64,000 bases of DNA from Mucidula mucida (taxonomy: Eukaryota; Basidiomycota; Agaricomycetes; Agaricales; Physalacriaceae), in the NCBI GenBank assembly GCA_015501055.1, contig JADNYV010000130.1, positions 1 to 64,000 of the forward strand, given 5' to 3'. The number at the start of each line of letters is the position of its first letter. Positions within the stretch are counted from its first letter, which is position 1. The translations under genes and the position numbers were made by a program. Shown piece after piece: positions 10,921-22,866 of the stretch. Below the pieces are notes generated by a model, which was not told the origin of the DNA, made no database searches, and saw only the letters and a list, made by a program, of their open reading frames with translations.

Positions 10921-13900
10921 ATGGCTTCTTGGGATAACTATCCTCCCCCGCCCCGCCGTTCGCGCTCGCGTTCTCCTATTCCTCCATTCTCAACGAGGGT
11001 CCCCTACTCCGACGGTAGATACCCGACAGCACCCTTTCGTGCGGGTGGTGAATGGGACGACTTTGAGCGCGAAAGGTCTTATGGCTACGGCAGGGAGAGT
11101 CCAACCGATATACGTCGTGCCAGGAGTCGTAGCCCCGTACCAGGCGACGGTATGTCTTTCAATGAATGCGCCAGTCTCGTCTTCAACCTTGTTTTTCTCA
11201 GGCAGCAAGAAAAGGCGCCGTTCGCCCTCTCCATGGGAAGCTGAAAGATACGACCCGCGACCTCGGTACTCTGAAAACTACGGTTTGCTACTCTTTTGAT
11301 TTGCGCAGCTGGTTCTGAATGGACGTACAGAACGTCCTCCTTCGTGGCGTGGCGGCTATTCGCCAGGACGTCGCAATCAATACAGCAGAAGACCACCACC
11401 AGACCCCCACTTTTTCGACTTTCCTGCCTCACTGAAGCAATACGCTGATTGGTTTCGCTACAATTTTCCTCAACGAGCTACCGAGGAGGACAATATGGAT
11501 AAAGCTGCCGAGCAGGAAGCAGGAGATGGTTCAAAACCCCGTAATGGCTTGAGGGCTCTTTGGGAAATCTACAGGAAGGATTTTCATGCAGCTCAAGTAC
11601 GTACTTTCTTCAATTACTAGCTTTGCGTCTTACGTGTGTAGCTTCAAACCATGTTCGATTATCACCGCAAGTCCCCGTGGTTTGCCGAAAAATATGATCC
11701 TTCCCCCGAAATGCAGAAACTACGGTCAAGAGTGAGAAAAGAAGGCTGGAAGGGACGGCTTGTCACATTCTTACATGACTTGGACTCTGGCAAATTCGAT
11801 CCCGATTTAAATGAACCAGAACCAGAACCCACAGGCGCAAAGGAGGAGCCATCCGCCAATGGCCAACCGAAGGAGTCCAACGGCGAGGCAGAACCGAAAA
11901 TATCTGGCGACGACGACATGCAGTTCACTATGGACGCAGACGAACCAACGGATAACGAAAATTCCAGGACCGACGCTAATGGCAAAGAATCGAAGCGCGG
12001 TAATCGTGAACCTGATTTGGACGAGGAAGTCAGCGCACCAACGGAGGGCAATCAAGTAATGATTCGTACTATTCCGCCGGACATTGGACGCGTCAAGCTT
12101 GAGGAAGTGCGTACTCTCAGGTCGTCCATATTATACTTCTTCTAACTTGCTCTTCAGGCCTGTTCCAAAATCCCCGGATATGTATACTTGGCTCTAGGAG
12201 ACCCGATGTCGAAGAAGAATTATTACCGTGCTGGATGGCTTCGCTTTGATGAGAATGCGGATATGGGTGCAGTCATGTCCGAATTGTCAGATACCAAGGT
12301 TTGAACCTCGTTATTATCTCCGTGCACTGTTTGTAACGTTGGTTTCAGATCGAAGGTTTTAAATTACATGTGTCGCACAACACTCGGCCTTTTACCAGTC
12401 GAGTTCGCTGTGCTCCCGAGGTGGCCAGTAAACCTGACCGACTTGAGAAGGATCTTGCCAATGCCATAGCCCTGGCTAGTCATTACGAAGAGCAGGCCGC
12501 GCAACTGCGCCAGATGAAAATACATGAGCATCCTAAGCTTCATTCAGTTGAGGACGGGCCCCAAACGGCCGCTATTGATCAGCCGGAGCTCCCTCCTGAG
12601 GAAGAGGAAGAAGAACCTACGGAGAAAGGTGCAGATGCTATCGAACGTCGCGTCGAAAAAATCATGGCCGATATGCGTGATCAAGGACTCTTGGACGTTA
12701 ACGATGAAGCGGCCGTAGCTTTCAAAAAGGTGCGTTGTTTGTCTCCTCGTTTCATATAAAGTTTGATTAGGTTCGTAGACGGTCATAACCTTAGACTTGT
12801 ATCTTGAGTATCTTCGCGCTGCTTTCAACACATGTTATTACTGCGCCGTTACTACCGACCACGTAGAAGAGTTGCAGCGCAAGTGCTTGAAACATGTGAG
12901 AAAACCTTTGTCAAAGGCACTTATTGAGGAGGTCAAGGCGGCCGAAATTGAGAAGGCAGAAAGGGAGAACAAGATGGATGATTCCGTTGATCTCAATGGC
13001 GAGAAGGATGAAAAGAAGGACAAAGACGCAAAAAAGGACATTCATGCTATAGATCGGGATTGGAAACGAAACGGTAGGCTGTTGCTTTCATGTAATGAGC
13101 CTAGTATTGAACTGGTATTCGGTTAGATGAGCGATGGTTGGAGTGGATGGATTCGAAAATTGCGCTGTTGATCAATCGGGATGTTGTTGATCCTACTCAT
13201 TACGGCGGGAAAAAGACCGAGGAGTGCGTTTTTTCGTGTATAGACACGCTTTTCCTCACCTTTTTCCAGAGAACTAACGAGACTCATTGATCCACATATC
13301 AAGATGGAAGATGAAGGAAAGTTTAGATGCAGGACCTGCCAAAAACTGTTTAAGGCAACGTCCTTCATCGAGAAGCATGTTGCTAATAAGCATCCCGAAT
13401 TGATCAAAGCGCAGCTTGACGAGGTGAATACACCTTGATTTGTTTGACGAGCTGTTGTTCACCCCGTTTCAAGATGCCGTACTTCAATAACTTTGCTCTG
13501 GATCCTCATCGCCTCCAGCCCGCCTTGCACCCGCCTCCTCCTTCGGGTAACAGTAATCAGGCGCCGCCACCTCAAGCTTACGGTGTTCAGCCAAGGCCTA
13601 ACTCTCATCAGCACCAGCTGCAGACGAACGATCCTGCACGTCCTTACGGACATCCGCCTGGCCTTCCTAATCCTATGAATCCTGGTTGGGGTCAATGGAG
13701 TGGCACCCCCGCTGTTGATCTCTCTGTAGGTATGTTTGGTGGCGGCGGATTTGGTGGCGTGGGTGGTGGAGGATATCTCCCTTCGTCAAATTCTGGGCGT
13801 GGAAGACGGCTGAGTGATCGCATCGCTAATGACTCTATGCCATTTGAGGTGCCGGCTGGGGCTGGGCTTCCCCCCAAGCCTATGTCGAGCATGTCTGCGC

Positions 13901-14143
13901 TGGATGCACCACTCTCTAGTGGTAATAACCGTAGAGGGGGACGTGGTGGTATGGCATCTGGAAGCGGGCTGCCACCTCCACCTCCTCCTGACGCCAAGGA
14001 GGACCCACGAGCCGCCGCGGGCAAGCGCGTTAGCTACCACGACATGGACTTGGTTGCAGAGGTGGGAGTGCTTTTTTGTCTGCATCACCGCTTCGAATTC
14101 TCATGATTACTGCGCCTAGGGTGACGTTGAATTATCATACTGA
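10921..14143 (+). CDS. ARS2/SERRATE-type zinc-finger protein (fission yeast Pir2-like)
   Basis: Eleven exons (10921-11149, 11202-11282, 11331-11596, 11642-12106, 12158-12298, 12349-12729, 12779-13073, 13127-13223, 13270-13423, 13474-14061, 14120-14143) sum to 906 residues. The N-terminus is rich in RS/SR dipeptides. The ARS2 core shows FFDFPASLKQYADWFRYNFP and MFDYHRKSPWFAEKYDPS. The central LYLEYLRAAFNTCYYC is the SERRATE motif. Near residue 670 is the C2H2 finger CRTCQKLFKATSFIEKHV. The C-terminus is glycine/proline-rich and ends SYHDMDLVAE-GDVELSY. ARS2 proteins join the nuclear cap-binding complex to RNA processing, decay and silencing machinery. The acceptor of intron 6 was chosen because nearby alternatives give a stop or a wrong frame. 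Confidence 0.93.
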
Positions 14144-14505
14144 TGCGACTACTAATTATAACTTGACGGCCTTACGGGGAACTTGAAAGCATAGCATTGA
14201 TATTGGGGGTGCTTGTTTGGGGCGTAGTGTACGTACGATAAAGGGCTGAAAGACGAGGAGAGTAAAGGGCGATGTGCATTTATATTTTGAAATCGGGAGC
14301 TATTGCTTACGTGTGTGACGGAAGTGGCAATTTCTGTCGGTAATCTACGCTCATTACTACCACGCCTGCTTGCAGTCTTGGACGTTGAGGGAGGCTTTAT
14401 ATACCCTCGCAACTTGCCAGAGAGTCAATCTAGACCGCGCGTCCGGTCTGATCTCCTCCTCCACCACGACCTCTCAGCTGTCTAGTCCCCGTCTTCCCAG
14501 TTTAC
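14144..14505. other. Intergenic region ARS2-SSK1
   Basis: 362 bases between tandem genes. This should hold the ARS2 3' end and the SSK1 promoter; a pyrimidine-rich stretch (CTCCTCCTCCACC) lies about 45 bases before the SSK1 ATG. Nothing else is identifiable. Confidence 0.4.
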
Positions 14506-17500
14506 ATGCCCTCCCCCGATATTGTTACTGCTCGCGTTAACGGAGTCTTCTGGGCGCCCAACGACGTCCCATCCCACTCCTGGACGTCTTCGCAGTCCCG
14601 CCTAAACGGCACCCATCGAGACTCAACCGGGGAAGCATCGTCGAGCGCCCGCTCAGTCGCTGACATGGACAATATGGATAATGGCTACGATTCTGGCTCT
14701 CTGACGCCCCGTCAGCGGGAGAAAAGTGCGGTGCGGTCAATAAAGCCACTCGCGGCGACAGTAGCAGCGCCTGTAAAGCTTTCGCCGGATCTCGACTGTA
14801 AAGGAGGCACAGCAGAGGCTAACTGGTATCACGAAATCTCAACCGAGTTCACGGATATGTGCGCTGTCATGGTCGACGCTCTCCAGCAATTCTGTCCGTC
14901 GCAGATCTTGGAACCCGCCAGGGAACAGTTCTCGGCATCTTCGGTGTCGGTTCCCGCTCCCACCCTCTCCGCGTTACACTGCGCACTCAAAAATGTTTCG
15001 TTTATCGCCCAGAATCTCACCACATTCACTTCTCGGCATCTTAGAGGGATAGGAGACGCGCGCGAGACGTTTGATATTGGGGACTTGCTGCAGGGCGTGG
15101 GGGATATGCTCAGTGGGTTAGCGGCGAAGCGCAAGGTTGAACTTGTTATTTATCACGGCGACGACAACCTACACGAGCAGGGACAACAGGCGGTCAAAGC
15201 GGTTGATTTCCAGCCCATCTACGTGCGGGGTAACGAAAGATGCTTAACCTATGCTTTGGCACATGTGCGTTTTCCGACTTAGCCCCCCAGGCGTGTCTGT
15301 ATTGACTTTGCCTTTGTTGTTTAGATCGTTCGTCAAGTCTTGATGATCGCGCAGCCTGGCGATTCGATAGAGCTTGGCCTGTTCATGTTCCCCCAACACC
15401 GGCCCGACCTCGAGGAGCTTCAAGCAGAGTCTGGGTTTGACGAACGTCCGCAAGTGTTCGGTCTGCCGGCACGTTGTATCATAGACATTGCGCACAAGTT
15501 TACCGGCCGCGACACTCGCCACGCACCAAATCTGGAAACCACTCTTTTGCAGCGCCTGTTGGGCACTGCGGATGCGGAGCTTACGATGGATTCCCTCTTC
15601 CGACCTCAGTGCGCGGCAGGGCGCGCGTGCGAGTTGTCGTTCACACTCGAGACTTCCCAGCCGCCGGTAGCTGAGGCCTCGCCCTCCTTCGTTCATGGTA
15701 TCGGGGACCAACCGCTCATGTCCCATGAGCCGACTTTCGAACAGTTGGCTGACTTTGGACATGAGCTGAAGGACAAGAAGTTCTCAGTGACTGTCTACAC
15801 CAAGGAGCTATCGACGGAGCCTTTGTTGGCTTCTCTGTCAAGCTGGGGTGTGGACCTCGCCGTCGTCGGGAACGGAGAGTCTGCGCACGAGTATCTGCCT
15901 GAGAAGCCCTCGAAAGGTGGACGGCCGTTCGTATTCATAGACGATGACATTGAAATCCTCAAGTCACAGATTCAGGCGACCAATGTTCCCACTAAACGTC
16001 CCGCCATCCACCGCGTCCAATCATCCTCCAGCCATGTCACTCCTCGCCAGAATTCCAATTCTCACCCCATGATCACGATTGTCTACTTCACAAGTCTGGA
16101 TAATTTCAAGCTAATCAGAGAAGTAGTGCGGGCTGCTGTGCCATTTTCCATGTATCCAGAGGTTGTCGTCGTCCCGAAGCCCATTGGACCTCGTCGACTT
16201 TTGACAATATTGTACATGGCCTTGAACAGACCTCGCGTCGATCCCTCGTTTTCTCCCATCGCCACGTCGCCGAGTGCGCCTGCACCAAACGTACCGAACG
16301 GTGCATTGCTGACTCCATCGGTCTCTGGGGACATCTCGAAGCCTGGGTCACCACGTCCTATCGGTCCACGTTCTAATTCTGGTCGGTCTGTGGGCTCGTC
16401 AACTAAAGAAAACCTGCCTGTTACGCCAGCCTCGCCTGCCACGGAGTACTTTCCTGCCAAGTTCACTGACAATAATCCGCTTACTGGGATACGGATACAA
16501 GATTCGGATGGCGCTGTCCAAGGAATCTACTTCAATCCGAAGGGCAAGTCAACCCCATCTTCACCCGCGGGCGTTGTGGGCATTCCTCTCGCGGATACCT
16601 TTGCGTCGATGCAAGCGTTAGCGAGTTTCCTTCCCGTGGAATCAGACCCAGTCCCGTTGGAGTCGCCTCTTGAGCGCATCTACCACTCTCGGCGAACGTC
16701 TACACCTCAAGGTAGTACTGCTGCGCCTCGTTTGGGGCCGGAACACAACGTTGTTCCTCCTATCAAGGTGCTTGTTGTAGATGGTGAGATTGTCGTAAGA
16801 TTGAAACGTTTTTACACCGAGCGCTAACCTATAATAGACAATCGTATCAATCGAGAGATTTGCGGTAAGGCACTGCGCAAGATTGGTGTTGCTAGCGATC
16901 TGGCTGTGAATGGACAAGATGCGTTGAACAAGTGGAGGACTGGGGAGTTTCACATGATTCTTGTGCGTATCATCTATGATTTCATCTTGTTCTTTTCACA
17001 CTAATTCAACAATGCAGATGGATATCCAGATGCCAGTCATGGGTGGACTTGAGGCAACCAAGCAGATCAGACTTGAAGAGAAGATGATGGCTCTCGCGGG
17101 CTTACCGCATGGGACGCCTGTCGCCGAGGGCTCTGCTCCTGGCTTCACACCTCCAGTCAGGACACCTTCGTCTGAATCTGGCTCGACCCCATATCCGTCA
17201 AGCGTGGTAATCGTAGCTTTGACGGCATCTCGAGACGAGGAGGATCGAGTTCAGGCGTTAGCAGCCGGTTGTAACGACTTCTTAACGAAGCCAGTCAGCA
17301 CAGTTTGGTTACACAACAAGGTGACAGAATGGGGCTCTATCAAGGCGCTACAGCAATGGGCACCTACCGATCTTCCGGATACCATCAGGGAATCTCAGGT
17401 CCAGCGTGCGAAGCGTGTTGCCTCTGGGCTTGTACCACCGACAGAGCGCAGGACGCCCTCGCCGGGACATTCAAAGAGGATACAGCCACCGCAGCAGCAG

Positions 17501-18010
17501 CCTGAGGTGACGTCGCCACCGCCGTCAGCACCCTCTTCTGGCGCTATGCAGTCGGCTGCATCTTCGTCGAGTTGGGCTGAGGCTTCTCCTATGACGTTCT
17601 CCGGCAACCTCGGTGTTCCAACGCCTGTGACTGCTGGGTTTTCTCCGCGGGGTGGGCAAGCTTCCTTTGGCCAAAGTTTGAACGGTGAGCGTCTTTTCTC
17701 CGTATGTCATGGGATTCGCGACTCATGAACGCCGTCTCTTAGTTATTGACGGTAAGATGTCGCGGCAGTTGGGAACATCGTAGAAGCTAACAAGCGTGTT
17801 AGAGGATTCGATTCATGCAGAGGATGTGGACGATATTGGTACGTTGGGCTTGAAATCTGGGGTGTGCGTTGGGCGCTAACGCAGTGATTGCTCTCAGGCG
17901 ATATTGATGCTGCATCTGAACTAGACCATAAGGATGCCTCAGATGAAGTGGAAGGGCAGGACGCCTCTGGTTCTCCCGTTCACGAAAATATCAACGAATC
18001 GGCTCATTGA
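14506..18010 (+). CDS. SSK1: SSK1-type response regulator of the HOG stress pathway
   Basis: Seven exons (14506-15264, 15325-16783, 16838-16962, 17018-17684, 17743-17751, 17803-17838, 17898-18010) encode 1055 residues. The C-terminal third carries a receiver domain: acidic pair in VVDDNRINRE (about 739-741), phospho-acceptor Asp in MDIQMPVMGG (about 783), ALTAS, and Lys in FLTKPVSTVW (about 872). The LTKPVS.VWL..KV.EWG signature is typical of SSK1 rather than SKN7. Fungal SSK1 receives phosphate from the phosphorelay and controls the SSK2/22 MAPKKK. The long N-terminal region has HATPase-like remnants (LMIAQPGDSIELGLF), as in other filamentous SSK1 proteins. The acidic tail is assembled from a 9-base and a 36-base micro-exon, both keeping phase. 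Confidence 0.92.
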
Positions 18011-18954
18011 TGGTTTTGGGCGGCCATCAACTATGTTGTTCCTCTTTTTTGGCTGATGGTCGCCGAGATTGTGTTTGGTACTCACAGTACCACTTAGTCT
18101 GTGACAGGACTTTCTCTGTTCATTCTTTCAGGCTGCTGGGATTTGCTGTTTGTCTTTTTCGTTCGGGGCATTCTTTCATATACGCGGGAGATCTTGTGGT
18201 TCACGGTGTTTTTCGGTGTTTTCTTTCTTGTAGGGTCTTAAGCCGTCCTTTTTGTATTTTACTATACATGTGCTGAGGGAACATTTGATATCACAAATCA
18301 TTTCCACATTCGTTGTTCGGTAGCGCCTCCCGTGAAGTAGTGTTCACTACACGTGTAGGTCTTCTAAGGTGTTTCTTATTGACATGTTGTACATGATGTC
18401 GGACTTAGAATGAACGTGTCTGGTTCATTTGCAATGTTCTGTACTTGTGAGGGAGGAATTGTGGATATGAAATCTTACGGCAGACTGTCAGTGTTCGTTT
18501 GCAGTCAGGTTTCCCCTTGCGAGCATGAGGAAGTGCTCACGATAAAGGGTCCGGTATACTTTCATGGTCTAGTCCGAGTGGTCCATCTAACGTTAGGCGA
18601 GGATTCCCTTGCTGCTTTCTGCAACAGATCTGACAGTTCGTGTGCGAGGCCCTGAAGTTAGCTCATGTTACGCCATAAGCAATTGAATTGGTGAACAAGT
18701 GAATAGCAAGCGAGAGACGGAAAAATGGTGAAGCAGGTACCTTCTTGAGGAGCTCCAGTGAGAAAAGGAAGCAGTTCGTCGAATCGCCAGACGCGATGGT
18801 GGACGATCCGAAAAGGTAATATTCGGCAGTTGCCGTTTAGAACTCCGCGACCCTCTATCGGAAGCAAAGCGAGTCGCCTTAATACTTTTGAGCTTAATCC
18901 TTTCATTGTTACTCCCACCAGCTTCTCTTGTTGCTCTCTTCGTCGTCGGCAGCG
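18011..18954. other. Intergenic region SSK1-JmjC gene
   Basis: About 940 bases between tandem genes. The first part is T-rich and probably SSK1 3' UTR and terminator. No conserved open frame, RNA gene or repeat was found. The last 60 bases are CT-rich ahead of the next ATG. Confidence 0.4.
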
Positions 18955-21900
18955 ATGAGCAACGCTGCTGTCTATACTACTCGTCCAAATGCTTTGATAA
19001 ATCTGCTCAATCCAACTGAGCGTCCCGTGAATCCGACGCTTACAGCTCAGCAGTCTGGATGGGACCAGACCCGCCCGGATAATACGAGCAGGCAGGGTGA
19101 ACACTACGCTGCCGGATATGGAGAGTACTCGGTCCCGCCGATGTTGAGCAGTGCTACTAGGCACACCTACAATCCGTACCAATACGCCCCGTCGTCCTCG
19201 AACTCGTCGTACCCGAGCTGGCAACCGCCGGTTCCACAAGGGAATACTTACCCGCAACAAGGTCTGTAGGCTTGTCTACTGCGTATCTTTGACTAATTCA
19301 TCGTACGGCAGAGAGCTACGCGTCGGCGCAAGGTGCTTCTTCTTTCGGAATGTCTGAACAGCTATAACTGTCTCGTCCCAGCGCCGTACGACCACGACCA
19401 CCACTATCACGATCAGTATCGCGCGTCTTCTTCGAGCATGGGTGCGTGATCATATCGTTTCCTTTGATGCTTTGGAGCCTTAACGGCATCCCAGAGTATA
19501 ATCCGCCGCCGCCACCACCTCAACAACCCTTGCAATACAGCTCCAGGGCATCTACCCGTATCGTCGCTCGCGCCACAGGGACGCCTTCTTTGGAATCCCA
19601 ATACCCTATTCAGACTACGACGACGCGATGATGTATCAAGATTCTTCTTCCTCTTCGTCGCGGAAGCGGTCCATTTCCCATGATGATGAAGAGTTTGGCG
19701 GCCCGCCCAAGCCTAAACGTGCCAAGAAGCAACATCTGCAGCGCAGCTTTGGTCCGAAAGGCCGTGAGTGTTCTTAATCGCCCATGTTCTTTCACATCTT
19801 TACCTCGATCGCAGAACCCTCGAAAAAAGGAAAGAGGCGTGGTGAAATGGCCCTGATAGTGAATGAACCTCAATATGGTACGATACATTCCTCTCCTGCC
19901 CGGGACTGTTTTGATCTAACGACATGTCCAACAGAACAATCGTCCTCTGAGGAACCGTCAAATGGAAAAGGAAAGGAAAGAGCCGACCATGGTCAGTTCG
20001 CAGGATACCAGAACTTAACGAATGACGAACCCGGAACGCTCGTTGCAGAGTTACAGAACACTAGGTGCATGGCCGCCAAATACAAATCCGATGTCGTTTC
20101 TCGCTGTCTGTCCTGTACGCGTCGATGGGCCGGTGACACCTGTCGCTTCCTGGGTGTGCGTTGGCTGATGCGCCGCAACGGAGTGATTGAGGGCGTATCC
20201 TTCGTCAAGGCCCCACACCCCGGAGCAGGGCGTGAAGTCACGTTCCCCACGGAATGGAACATCCCTTTCACACGAGAGCACAGGCAAATCACTATGGTCT
20301 GTAATCGACAAGTGGGGCTTTTCTGTCATGTTCTAATATCGTTTCATAGAGCGCTGCAGTCAGGACACTACTGCCTGTGCTGAAGAAGGAAAAACAACAT
20401 ATACAGGATGAGAAGATCGTGTACAGACAGCGTGAGACAGACTGTCGTGCAAGTTGTGGTAAGTGTTTACGCGACCCAGTTGGACGCCTTGTTGTCTAAA
20501 CCGAAGAACAGACACATGTATGACTTCGACGTTCTCTGAAACCTGGATGTGCCGAACTTGCGGCCGTGAAGCGTGCAAAGATTGCTTCCTTCGTATTGAA
20601 TATTTGACGATGGTGAAGCACGATGCTACACTAGAGGAGGCCATCGCTCATCAGGCGATGCGGGAGAAACACATGATCACGAATCCCAATTTCTTGACCT
20701 GCTTGAAGCGGTCTGACCACACCTCAAGCGACTTTACCAAGGTCACACGGTTTGTGCGGGAGGAGCTGGAGCAAGCGATCGAGGATATGACGCTAATACG
20801 AGAGCAGGAGGAGCAGCAGCAAGAAAGCGCTTTCAGTACGCCCGAGCTCGTGAGCTCCGCATCTAGTACGGACAGTAGCGGGATCCGGACACCGACTTCT
20901 ACCATTGGCTTTGACGGGTCCTCCATTTCCTCTCGTTCGACATCTTCTGTATCAGACGCACCGAAATCTCTCTCATCTCACGAAGTTCCATTTTACCGTA
21001 TACCGCGCTTCACGACGGTGGAGTCTGTTTCTCATTCTACGTTCCGCAGGCTATGGGGCGCCGGGCAACCTATGTTGATCGAGGGAATGTTGGAGCGCCT
21101 GAAGATCAAGTGGGATCCGGATTATTTCATTCACAATCACGGTAATACGAGTGTCCGACTCTTGGAGTGCCAGAACAACATTGACGGTGGCCGAATGACG
21201 GTTGCGGAATTCTTCAGCACGTTTGGTGTTTATCAGGGACGGGATCCAGACAGAGTGCAAAAGTTGAGGGACTGGCCCCCCAGTGCGGATTTCAGGACGA
21301 TCTTCCCGGCTCTCTATGAAGATTTCGCACAGGCAGTGCCGTTCCCTGATTATGTGCGACGGGATGGCGTGCTGAACATGTCATCTCACTTTCCTACTGA
21401 TGTCTTGGGCCCGATCTCGGTATGCTTCTCTATCGACGGCGAGCGCTTCGTGATTGACGGGCTGGTTTTCTTAGGTCCAAAAATGTACAACGCCCAGGCA
21501 ACGCATACTGGACCTGGTAGCCAAGGATCCACTCGACTGCATATGGACATGGCTGACGCGCTCAATATCATGACATACGCGAGCAAAACGCCTGACGGGT
21601 CGGATGGGTGCGCGGCATGGGACTTGTACAGGCGCGAGGACAGTGAAGCGTTACGCGCGTTTCTGAAGGCAGAGTTCAATTTCGACAAACACGGCGAGAA
21701 TTTGGATCCCATTCACAGTCAGCTCTACTATTTGTCGGATGACTTGCGCCACAAGTTGTACGCTCAGCATGGGGTGAGGAGTTATCGGGTGTATCAGTAT
21801 CCTGGAGAGGCTATCATGATTCCTGCGGGTTGTGCACACCAGGTATGTGCTCGATACCTCGATTGAAGGAGAAGAGCTCATTGTTGGTCTGTGCAGGTTG

Positions 21901-22094
21901 CTAATCTGTCTGACTGTATCAAGGTCGCGATTGACTTTGTCAGTCCGGAGAATATCAACGCGTGCGAGCAGTTGACGAAGGAGTTCAGGGCGCAGAATAT
22001 CAGGAGTGCGTGGAAGGACGATGTTTTGCAGTTGAGGTCGATGATGTGGTATGCGTGGCAGTCGTGCACGAAGATGAACATGGGTGATTCTTAA
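18955..22094 (+). CDS. JmjC-domain protein with cysteine-rich zinc-finger region
   Basis: Ten exons (18955-19261, 19312-19332, 19382-19441, 19495-19557, 19614-19763, 19815-19877, 19935-20296, 20350-20458, 20512-21842, 21897-22094) give 887 residues. A low-complexity N-terminus with a basic stretch (PKPKRAKKQ) precedes two cysteine clusters (CLSCTRRWAGDTCRF; CMTS...WMCRTCGREACKDC) like the zinc finger of KDM3/JMJD1 proteins. The JmjC fold follows. Fe(II) ligands are visible as HMD in STRLHMDMADALN (H about 722, D about 724) and a second His in PAGCAHQVANLSDCIKVA (about 821). JmjC enzymes of this type remove methyl groups from histone H3K9; that substrate is inferred from the family. The N-terminal exons are the least certain. 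Intron 4 (19558-19613) is needed to connect the proline-rich and lysine-rich frames. Confidence 0.88.
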
Positions 22095-22866
22095 TATTCA
22101 CGGGTATTCTGTAGGACTATTATGTATCCATAGCCGTGTTGTAAATGCGATACTTTTTAGCTGGTTTGAAGATCATCAAGTGAAGGCCAAGCATTTGCGT
22201 GGGAGGAAATTACGTCGGCTGTACGACAATTCCGAAAACGCTCTTGTCTCTTAACTTCTACGACTGGACAGACTTCTTACGTCGACACTCTGGACTCGCT
22301 GTTGTTCTCGTTCCACTTATAGTCAACAAGTAACACCGCTGGTATCTTCGCCAGGGATCGAAACTCCGGTGACCTTGGTGGCCTTTCTCGATTTCCGAGA
22401 CGATTAGTACGCCCACTTGGTGCTAGCCTTTTTCTTCGAGTATTCGTTTAGCCAGGAGTCCTATCTCCACCTTTCCAACTGGCGCTTGCGCGTGGGGGGT
22501 ATCACACCTGAGGCCTGAAGGCGTGATAAACCACCGTATTGCTGCTTGAACTCCACGCCGGAAATCACTCCGGTTCTTGCATCTCCGTGCTTTGGCGTTT
22601 GCCTAGACATCACCTGTTCCAACGGACCGGTCGGTACGTTCAACATAGGCTGGATTTACTCTTCATCAGACCCTACACATCTGCAATCTGCACTCAATAA
22701 CCTAGTCATGCATCGCCGACATTCGTCGCATGATCATGTTCAGTGGCCAACGTTAACGCGTACCGCAAGGCATGTGCCACAGGCGAGATTCTTCTTCGGA
22801 CGTCAGGCTCACATCGTGGGTTAATAAGAAGGGCCTTTGACGAGTCTATACACGTCGCGACTCTTC
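22095..22866. other. Intergenic region upstream of the GH78-like gene
   Basis: About 770 bases without a supportable gene. A sequence around 22350-22400 (GATCGAAACTCCGG) superficially resembles a tRNA T-arm but has no matching acceptor or anticodon stem. Confidence 0.4.

Noticed and set aside
15244..15762. 172-codon minus-strand frame inside SSK1
   Set aside because: Antisense shadow of a well-supported coding exon, with no motif.
18658..19260. 200-codon minus-strand frame opposite the first JmjC exon
   Set aside because: Antisense to a coding exon. Ser/Arg-rich and without a known motif.
19558..19613. Reading the JmjC gene straight through this stretch
   Set aside because: It leads to a stop in the upstream frame. 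The 56-base GTATCG...TTCAG intron joins the two good frames in phase, so the gene is not broken here.
22330..22480. tRNA-like T-arm sequence
   Set aside because: No matching acceptor, D-arm or anticodon stem could be placed around it. No tRNA gene was found anywhere in the window.
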